From assembly GCA_007123575.1 (NCBI GenBank), contig SKKV01000215.1:1-12272 (forward strand): 12,272 nucleotides of DNA, given 5' to 3'. The stretch's first letter is position 1, and the number at the start of each line of letters is the position of its first letter. Shown here one piece after another: positions 6,485 through 12,272 of this stretch. Position numbers and translations under genes: made by a program. Source of the stretch: Wenzhouxiangella sp. (GTDB taxonomy: Bacteria > Pseudomonadota > Gammaproteobacteria > Xanthomonadales > Wenzhouxiangellaceae). The notes under the pieces are model-generated. The model saw only the letters and a program-made list of their open reading frames with translations, was not told the DNA's origin and did not search any database.

Positions 6485-9262
6485 TTGACGAATCACCGGC
6501 GCCGGGCATTGGACCGGTTACTCGACCATTACCTGGAATTGGAGCCCGCCGTCCGGCCCGCATTGCTTGACCGGGTCCGCGCCCGTTGGCCGCGGCTTGC
6601 CCGCTGGTTTGTGCCGCTGGCCGATGAAAGCCGGACCACGACCAGCCTGCTCAGCCGCTGGCCGTCCCCCATTGCCGAAGCGCTGATCGAAGAGCACTTC
6701 CAGCGGGAAACGCCGAATCTCGAGCCGGGCACCCGGCTCGGGCCTTGGCGGGTCACAAGATTCGTCGGGGCCGGCGGCATGGGCAAGGTCTACCGCGGCG
6801 AGCGCGCCGATGGCGCCTTCGAGAAGGAGGTCGCAATCAAGCTGATCGGCTCGCGCCGGCCGGACCTGGCCGACCAGCTCCGGCAGGAAAGCCACCTGCT
6901 GGCCCGCCTGGACCATCCCACCGTGACCCGGCTGATCGATGCCGGCGTGACCGAATCCGATGAGCCCTTCCTGGTCATGGAATGGGTCGAGGGCAGCGAT
7001 CTCGAGGACTGGCTGGCGGCCAATGAGATCGCCCGAAACCAGCGGCTGGAGATGTTTTTTGAAGTGGCCCTGGCCGTGGCCCATGCCCATCAGCGCCTGA
7101 CCGTCCACGGCGACATCAAGCCCGGCAACATCCGGATCACTGCCAAAGGGCGGATCAAGCTGCTCGATTTCGGCGTGGCCCGGCTGCTTGGAGACGAAGC
7201 TCGGTCAAACCGTACTGCCGCCCTGACACCGGCGTTTGCCGCACCTGAGCAGATCGAGGGCGCGGCACCGACACTGGCCAGCGATGTCTGGGCCCTCGGC
7301 GCCCTGCTCAACTGGTTTTTGACCGGCGCCACGCCCCGACAAAGCGACACAGGGTCGTTGGCCGACGCATTCCCCGGTCGCCCGGCACGTTGCCGCGAGC
7401 TCTCGGCAATCATCGAGAAAGCCTGTGCACAGTCTCCCGATGACCGCTACGCCACGGTCGCCAGTCTAATCGATGACCTGGAACGCTTCCGGGATCACAT
7501 TCCGGTCAAAGCGCATGCCCCCGGCAAGGGTTACCGCGCGCGTAAATTTGTTCGGCGCAACCCGGTCATGATCGGTGGTCTCACCGCCACTTTCGCCAGC
7601 CTGGCCGTTGGCCTGATCGTGGCCGGGGTGCTCTATGTCCAAGCCGAATCGGCCCGCCAGCAGGCCTCAGTGGAGCAGCAGCGCGCCGAAAGCCACGCCG
7701 CGGAACTCGAGCAGGTGGTCCGGTTCCAGTCCGAGCAACTGTCGGAAATCGATACCGAAGCCATGGGTATCGATCTGCGCCTGGCCACGCTTGAGCAGTT
7801 CGATCAGGCCGCAGACGAGGCCGAACTGCCCGATGCGATTTCCGAGCAGTTCGAGGCGCTGGCCGGCGGGTTGGACTATACCGGGCTGGCGCTGGATCTG
7901 TTTGATGTGCACGTATTCAAGCGCGCAGTCGAAACGATCGATGAGCAGTTCGAGGACCAGCCCTTGCTGATGGCGCGTCTGCTGCAAACACTAGCCGATA
8001 CGTTGCACCAACTCGACCAGTACGAGCCCGCCGAACATCTGGTCCGGCGAGCGCTGGCAATGCGCGAGGAGCTACTGGGCGAAGACCACCCGGACACGCT
8101 CAGTTCGATTGCAGCACTTGGCCGCCTGCTTCGGGATACGGGCGAATACGAGCTGGCCCGGGAGCGTCTGGATCAGGCGCTGAACGGGCGCCGCGACATA
8201 CTGGGGGAGAGCCACCCCGATACCCTGGAGTCGCAAGGGGATCTGGGCTCATTGGTTTCGGTGCTTGGTCAGCACAAGGAAGCCGAGACATTGTTTCGGC
8301 ATATACTCGCTGTTCGGCGACATCAACTTGACGATGGCCATCCGGATATCGCCGAGTCTCTGAACAATGTTGGCAACGTAATCCACGAAAGTGGACGCAT
8401 GCCCGAGGCCGAAACCTACTATCGGCGATCACTGGCGATTCTCGAGTCGGTTCTGGGTCCGACGCATTCGCGCACCCTCAAGGTACTGAACAATCTTGGC
8501 TACCTGCTGACTGGTCTGGGTCGTTATGAGGAAGGCGTCGAGGTACTCGAACGGCACCTGGATCGCTCGCGCCGGGTTTTCGGGGAGGATCACGCGCGAA
8601 CGCTTCGCGCGTATCACAATCTCGCTCATGGATTGCAAAACCTCGGGGATTTACAGAAAGCACACGCCCTTTACCAGAAAGCCTATGAGGGACGGCTTCG
8701 GATTTATGGCGAGAACCACCGCCTAACCCTGTATTCTCTTTCCGGCGTGGGGCACGTATTGATGTGGCGGGGAGAACTCGAACAGGCCACTCGCTATCTA
8801 CGCCAGGCCATTGATATCAGCGAAAACGTACTGGGTCCGACCCACGGCATCACCTTCATGACCCACCACAATCTGGCCGATGTGCTTTCGCGCGCCGGCA
8901 ACCACAAGCAGGCACTAGTGCATGCCTCGCACGCGGTTGACGGCATGACGCAACATGTCGCCATCGACCATTTCCAAACGCTCCTGGCACACCATAACAA
9001 GGCAGGAATCCTGGCCAAACTGGAACGTCTTGACGAGTCCCTGGGTTACGGCTTGCTGGCCTGGGGAATCGGGCATCGGCTGTTCGGGCCATGGCACCCG
9101 CATACCATCAAGACGCTTGACCAGATCATCGACACTCATGATCAGCGCGCTGTTGCTCGGGGTTCCGAAACAGAGCCAACACCGGTAATGATCGGCTTCT
9201 GGAGGCTCCATAGGCAACTCAATGAGTCAACCGAGGAACGCACCGGGGAATCATCGGGATGA
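6485..9262 (+). CDS. Transmembrane Hanks-type Ser/Thr protein kinase with TPR repeats
   Basis: Numbering follows a TTG start at 6485 (925 residues), chosen because family N-termini begin near RRRALDRLLDHYLEL; a further in-frame TTG at 6419 would add 22 residues lacking family character. Neither has a strong Shine-Dalgarno. The kinase domain covers ~85-335: glycine loop GAGGMGKVY 95-103, VAIK lysine K119, helix-C glutamate E135, catalytic loop HGDIKPGN 208-215 (D210, N215), DFG 228-230, APE 253-255. The catalytic set is complete, so activity is expected, but HGD replaces HRD. A membrane helix lies at ~361-385, followed by a short coiled coil and, from ~500 to 885, eight 42-residue TPR units of the kinesin-light-chain type marked by LGxxHPxT. 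The kinase faces the cytoplasm and the TPRs the periplasm, where they probably sense proteins or peptides. The stop overlaps the next start (ATGA). The likely substrate is the adjacent sigma factor. Confidence 0.9.
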   Translation: MTNHRRRALDRLLDHYLELEPAVRPALLDRVRARWPRLARWFVPLADESRTTTSLLSRWPSPIAEALIEEHFQRETPNLEPGTRLGPWRVTRFVGAGGMGKVYRGERADGAFEKEVAIKLIGSRRPDLADQLRQESHLLARLDHPTVTRLIDAGVTESDEPFLVMEWVEGSDLEDWLAANEIARNQRLEMFFEVALAVAHAHQRLTVHGDIKPGNIRITAKGRIKLLDFGVARLLGDEARSNRTAALTPAFAAPEQIEGAAPTLASDVWALGALLNWFLTGATPRQSDTGSLADAFPGRPARCRELSAIIEKACAQSPDDRYATVASLIDDLERFRDHIPVKAHAPGKGYRARKFVRRNPVMIGGLTATFASLAVGLIVAGVLYVQAESARQQASVEQQRAESHAAELEQVVRFQSEQLSEIDTEAMGIDLRLATLEQFDQAADEAELPDAISEQFEALAGGLDYTGLALDLFDVHVFKRAVETIDEQFEDQPLLMARLLQTLADTLHQLDQYEPAEHLVRRALAMREELLGEDHPDTLSSIAALGRLLRDTGEYELARERLDQALNGRRDILGESHPDTLESQGDLGSLVSVLGQHKEAETLFRHILAVRRHQLDDGHPDIAESLNNVGNVIHESGRMPEAETYYRRSLAILESVLGPTHSRTLKVLNNLGYLLTGLGRYEEGVEVLERHLDRSRRVFGEDHARTLRAYHNLAHGLQNLGDLQKAHALYQKAYEGRLRIYGENHRLTLYSLSGVGHVLMWRGELEQATRYLRQAIDISENVLGPTHGITFMTHHNLADVLSRAGNHKQALVHASHAVDGMTQHVAIDHFQTLLAHHNKAGILAKLERLDESLGYGLLAWGIGHRLFGPWHPHTIKTLDQIIDTHDQRAVARGSETEPTPVMIGFWRLHRQLNESTEERTGESSG

Positions 9263-9852
9263 GATCTGGCAGACAAGACAGCGGTTCTTCGACTGAACAG
9301 GTCACGACCCTGCTGGCCAGACTGCAGGAATCCCCCGAAACACTCGACAAGATCATGTCCATCGTCTATGAGGACATTCACCGCATTGCGCACCACCAGC
9401 GACATTCCCTGGCAATACCCGCACCACAGACCACGGTTCTGGTCCACGAAGCCTTCATCAAGTTGTTCGGCGAACGGTCTCCGGAAATCAATGATCGCCA
9501 TCACCTGAAAAACATGGCGGCCCTGGCTGTGCGCAACCTGATCGTTGATCGGGCGCGGGCGCAATTGGCGCAGAAGCGTGGTAGCGGCGCCGTGCATACG
9601 GGACTGGACGACGACCGACATGCGGCGCGTTCCGATGATGCCGAGCATGTTCTGATGGTCGAACAGGCGCTCGAAAGGCTCGAACAGTATGACGCCGAGC
9701 TGGCTGACCTTGTTGTCCGCACCTACTACGGCGGCTATACCGCCAAGGAAATGGCCGAAATCACGGGACAATCCCTGCGCACCGTTCAGCGACAGCTCAA
9801 GCGAGCCCGTGGTTGGCTGAATCTCGAGGTAGGCCGGCAGGGCGGCATCTGA
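9259..9852 (+). CDS. ECF-type RNA polymerase sigma factor, kinase-associated group
   Basis: The product has 197 residues and starts within the kinase stop (ATGA), so the two are probably translated together. Region 2 spans ~30-102 (VYEDIHRIAHHQRH, then TTVLVHEAFIKLF and NLIVDRARAQLAQKR). Region 4 spans ~130-190 with the helix-turn-helix YTAKEMAEITGQSLRTVQRQ. The TxLVHEAFxKL version of region 2.2 and the overall length match the sigma family TIGR02999 type, often encoded beside Ser/Thr kinases. Ordinary ECF factors have acidic DAED-like residues there to bind the polymerase; here the positions read P-Q-T58-T59. In the Vibrio PknT-EcfP pair, threonine phosphorylation in this region is known to supply the missing charge. 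I infer the same switch here. No separate anti-sigma gene is visible in the window, which fits control by phosphorylation. Its promoter motif is unknown. Confidence 0.88.
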   Translation: MRSGRQDSGSSTEQVTTLLARLQESPETLDKIMSIVYEDIHRIAHHQRHSLAIPAPQTTVLVHEAFIKLFGERSPEINDRHHLKNMAALAVRNLIVDRARAQLAQKRGSGAVHTGLDDDRHAARSDDAEHVLMVEQALERLEQYDAELADLVVRTYYGGYTAKEMAEITGQSLRTVQRQLKRARGWLNLEVGRQGGI

Positions 9853-9911
9853 CGACCGGTTTCCGTCGGACGAACCAGGACATCAGGCACTGTTGACGTT
9901 CCAAGATTTTT

Positions 9912-9921
9912 GCACCGGTGC
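9912..9921. promoter_or_regulatory. Palindrome GCACCGGTGC in intergenic region after sigma gene
   Basis: A perfect 10-base palindrome preceded by a T run (ATTTTT), within the 164 bases separating the sigma gene from the next exported-protein gene. The T run is on the wrong side for a plus-strand terminator, so an operator is the more natural guess. I found no convincing housekeeping promoter in this gap. Confidence 0.2.
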
Positions 9922-10016
9922 CGAGCGGTGTTGATTCTTCAGATCCTGCCAAGTTGTTTTGGCCGTGGCTTTGATGCTAGGCTCGGAGGCTGTTCATCAC
10001 GTTGGCAGGTTAGGCG

Positions 10017-11264
10017 ATGAAGTCATCGAGTGTCATGAGTTTTGCAAGGGGTTTCCTATCAGCTTCTGCGTTTGGCGAGGCGACCTCATTCGGTCGTATT
10101 GTTACCGTTCGCCCGGGCTGGTTGTTCATGCTGGCAGGGGCCCTGCTGGCCCTGGCACCGGGGGTTCAGGCAGATGTCGCTACGGCAAGCGTCGAGATCG
10201 TTACACCGCATCCCGCGGTGGATGGCCGCGTAGGCCTGTTCATCAACGGTAGTCGAACAACCAGCGCTGGTGGGCCGGTAACAATTCATGCCGTGCGTAT
10301 CGAAGGCGAACAGCTTGAAATTGTCCTGACCTCTTCACCAGGCCAACTACCTATGTTCGATGGCTATTCGGTTTCGGTAATGCTCGACGGTCTGGCGCCG
10401 GGCGACTACCAGGGCCGGGTCTTGGCACGCGAGCCGGAGTTGAGTGATGAAAGAGAGGTCGGAGAGTTTGGCCTCTCAGTTATGGAACTGCAGCCGGACA
10501 ATCTCACGGTCTCCTATCGCAGCTGGCCGGCCGACCCCACGGTGTTCGATCGTGTCTGGACGCTGTTCGACCCGATCCGAACCTGCTCGGAAACCCAACA
10601 GATCGAGGGCCCCGGGCTGGAGGTCGACGAAATACCGGCTGACTGTCCTTCCGATACCGTGCCGCGCTCGAGCATGTTCGACCGTGGCACTTTCGATGCC
10701 GGGCTGGTAACGGGCTCGTTTCAGTACCGGCTGGAAGGTGAACTGGTTACACAGTCGGCGCTGCGTTTGATAGTTCGCGATCGGTTGAGCTCGCGCATGG
10801 CCGGGTCCTGGTACAACCCGGCCGAGTCCGGCCACGGCATTTCGCTGGAAGTGACCGGCCCGAACCAGCTGCTGGTCTACTGGTATACCTTCGATAACGC
10901 GGGCGATCCGTTGTGGCTGATCGCGATGGGCGACTACCAGGGCCAGGGCTTGGCCGTGCTGCAGGCCGACCGGGTCTCTGGTGGGCAGTTTCCGCCATCG
11001 TTCGATCCCAGCCAGATCGAGTTGCACCATTGGGGTGAGCTGGAACTCGAGTTCCACGATTGCAGCGAGGCGACCCTGCGCTGGTTGCCTGAGGACCCCA
11101 GCTTTGCCATCGGCGAAATGCCGCTGGTGCGGCTGACCCGCAGCCATGACCACGACTGCGTCGGCCCACCGCCGGAATCAGCGCTGAAGCCCACCTGGTT
11201 CCGCCACGGGCAATGGTATTACCGGGTCGACGACGACACTTTGGTCGCTCCGTCCCTGATGTAG
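10017..11264 (+). CDS. Exported protein with C-terminal SGHG/YWYTFD module
   Basis: The product has 415 residues. The ATG is preceded by AGG 7 bases away. The N-terminus is an unusually long, polar leader before a hydrophobic stretch (WLFMLAGALLALAPGVQA, 35-52), which looks like a signal peptide cut after VQA; a later start would give a normal-length signal, so the first ~30 residues are uncertain. Residues 53-160 are beta-rich with no family I recognise. Residues ~262-375 form the module GSWYNPAESGHGISLEV...LLVYWYTFDNAGDPLWLIA...EFHDCSEATLRW, widespread in secreted proteins of Xanthomonadales and relatives, function unknown. Cysteines at 190, 210, 349 and 381 could pair outside the cytoplasm. 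It lies 164 bases after the sigma gene on the same strand; it may have its own promoter or be a target of that sigma factor. Confidence 0.75.
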   Translation: MKSSSVMSFARGFLSASAFGEATSFGRIVTVRPGWLFMLAGALLALAPGVQADVATASVEIVTPHPAVDGRVGLFINGSRTTSAGGPVTIHAVRIEGEQLEIVLTSSPGQLPMFDGYSVSVMLDGLAPGDYQGRVLAREPELSDEREVGEFGLSVMELQPDNLTVSYRSWPADPTVFDRVWTLFDPIRTCSETQQIEGPGLEVDEIPADCPSDTVPRSSMFDRGTFDAGLVTGSFQYRLEGELVTQSALRLIVRDRLSSRMAGSWYNPAESGHGISLEVTGPNQLLVYWYTFDNAGDPLWLIAMGDYQGQGLAVLQADRVSGGQFPPSFDPSQIELHHWGELELEFHDCSEATLRWLPEDPSFAIGEMPLVRLTRSHDHDCVGPPPESALKPTWFRHGQWYYRVDDDTLVAPSLM

Positions 11265-11306
11265 GTATGTACGGCGACATCGGCACAGCGAGGCTGAAAT
11301 AAGCTA

Positions 11307-11852
11307 ATGATTTCGACGAGTCGATGTATGTGGTTGGCGCTGCAGTGGCTACTGGTGTTCGTGTTGCTGCAGATCGCGCTCCAGATTGGCATTGCGCTGT
11401 TTTCACCGCCTGAAACGCAGCTCCGGTTGACATTTTATGCCGGCCAGTCAAATTGTTCCGAGTTCTCGCGTCGTCTCCACGCCAACAACATCCAAGGCGT
11501 CTCTTATACGGTGTCCTCCTTCGGGGATGCCGACAGCGCCACTCTGTGCTGGCTGGATCTCACCGGGGCAGTTTCGGCCTACGATGTCGGCGATCAAAAT
11601 CGACCGCTGCTGATGGGTGTCCAGAACACGGATGAAAAATCGGGTTTCATCAACCGCGAATTCACGGCCACGCAAGCCTTTGGTGATTGGCAGGGGACCA
11701 TGGTTACCGCCGTTGCCTTGCCGCTGAGCTTGCTGTGGCTGTGGGCTTGGCGGCTCAGAGCGTTTCTCCGGAGGCGCCGAATCGCCCCAACGTCTGCTGA
11801 CCGCTCTGCAGCGCTGGCCTGCCCAACCGGGCCAAAGAGCCAACGACATTAG
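11307..11852 (+). CDS. Small membrane protein with two transmembrane helices, unknown function
   Basis: The product has 181 residues and matches no family I recognise. A first membrane helix at ~8-32 (WLALQWLLVFVLLQIALQIG) and a second at ~130-150 (TAVALPLSLLWLWAWRL), followed by an arginine-rich stretch RAFLRRRR, place both ends in the cytoplasm and a loop of about 95 residues in the periplasm. The loop holds two cysteines (50 and 81) that could form a disulfide. The spacing to the previous gene is 42 bases, so co-transcription is likely. The Shine-Dalgarno is weak: GCGAGG lies 13 bases before the ATG. The charged C-terminal tail has low complexity and is probably disordered. Confidence 0.6.
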   Translation: MISTSRCMWLALQWLLVFVLLQIALQIGIALFSPPETQLRLTFYAGQSNCSEFSRRLHANNIQGVSYTVSSFGDADSATLCWLDLTGAVSAYDVGDQNRPLLMGVQNTDEKSGFINREFTATQAFGDWQGTMVTAVALPLSLLWLWAWRLRAFLRRRRIAPTSADRSAALACPTGPKSQRH

Positions 11853-11866
11853 CAAAGCTTCACGCC

Positions 11867-11893
11867 TTGATGACTCTACCGTGATTTTATAAT
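11867..11893 (+). promoter_or_regulatory. Promoter for the last exported-protein gene
   Basis: A perfect -10 hexamer TATAAT (11888-11893) with TTGATG (11867-11872) 15 bases upstream; the spacer is a little short. It lies about 48 bases before the ATG at 11941, in the gap after the small membrane protein, indicating a separate transcription unit. Confidence 0.5.
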
Positions 11894-11940
11894 GCTGCAG
11901 GGCTAGACAATCTGAGCGCGTAGCGCCAGGGAGATTGGGC

Positions 11941-12272
11941 ATGACTCGGTTTGGGATGGGAGGATGGTGGTATCGCCTCGGCGTCTTGGTTGGCGCGGCG
12001 ATAGTGGCTGTTGGCAGCAATGCCGGGTCGTTGGTGGTGGACCCTGAGGAGCTCGATGGTGGCCTGTTGTCCCCTGGCAGCTCGGCAACCAAAGCCCTGC
12101 TGATAGAAAACACGGGCCCCAATCCCGTGCAGTTCGAGTTTCCAGGTTTTTCCGATCCGTCATTCCCCGGTGCAGAGCTGGCCATATCTCTGGACGACGA
12201 GCTTTTTGATGGATTCGAATTCCGCGCCGCTGCAGACGGCCCCGTCTCGGGAACCTGGACCGGATTCAGTGC
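11941..12272 (+). CDS. Exported protein, N-terminal part, runs off the window
   Basis: An ATG with AGGGAG 7 bases upstream opens a frame with no stop through the window edge (110 codons visible). The first ~29 residues are a signal peptide with hydrophobic core LGVLVGAAIVAVGSNAG. The mature part begins SLVVDPEELDGGLLSPGSS and continues ALLIENTGPNPVQFEF, a pattern of immunoglobulin-like beta domains often placed between the signal peptide and the catalytic or repeat domains of secreted proteins. Further on comes DDELFDGFEF, similar to the IFSDRFE motif in the DUF1566 protein at 2059-3087. The business end lies outside the window, so function cannot be named; a secreted protease or adhesin would both fit. 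Confidence 0.75.
   Translation, partial: MTRFGMGGWWYRLGVLVGAAIVAVGSNAGSLVVDPEELDGGLLSPGSSATKALLIENTGPNPVQFEFPGFSDPSFPGAELAISLDDELFDGFEFRAAADGPVSGTWTGFS

Overview
The window looks like chromosomal DNA of a GC-rich gammaproteobacterium. Several secreted proteins carry modules I associate with Wenzhouxiangella/Xanthomonadales-type bacteria: a 'TIDSGG...LSGTVGQ...GGFW' module, an 'IFSDRFE' motif and a 'WYNPAESGHG...YWYTFD' module. The organism call is inference from style; no rRNA or other marker gene is present.

Layout. (1) 1-137 is the 3' end of a GGDEF (diguanylate cyclase) gene. (2) 138-1481 is gene debris: a C-terminal pyrC (dihydroorotase) fragment on +, an internal prpD (2-methylcitrate dehydratase) fragment on -, and an unassigned 122-codon open stretch. 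(3) 6074 down to 1482 (minus strand) is a three-gene set for exported proteins. It starts with a 996-residue fibre-like protein that has two blocks of GGG-rich head repeats, a C-terminal Peptidase_S74 self-processing chaperone domain and a coiled coil. It continues with two DUF1566 (Lcl_C) proteins; the first overlaps the fibre gene by ATGA. (4) 6075-6484 is a divergent regulatory region with a good sigma70-type promoter facing right. (5) 6485-9852 (plus strand) is a transmembrane Hanks-type Ser/Thr kinase with eight TPR-type repeats, overlapping by ATGA an ECF sigma factor of the kinase-associated kind. (6) 10017-12272 (plus strand) holds an exported protein with the SGHG module, a small two-helix membrane protein, and the start of another exported protein that runs off the window.

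How it may work together. The kinase-sigma pair is probably one signalling unit: a membrane kinase phosphorylating a sigma factor whose region 2.2 carries Thr-Thr where ordinary ECF factors have acidic residues, as described for the PknT-EcfP pair. The divergent fibre/DUF1566 operon and the exported-protein genes downstream are candidate targets. That link rests only on position and is a hypothesis. The most interesting material is the fibre-plus-DUF1566 operon beside a phosphorylation-type sigma switch, and the chain of truncated metabolic genes at the left end.
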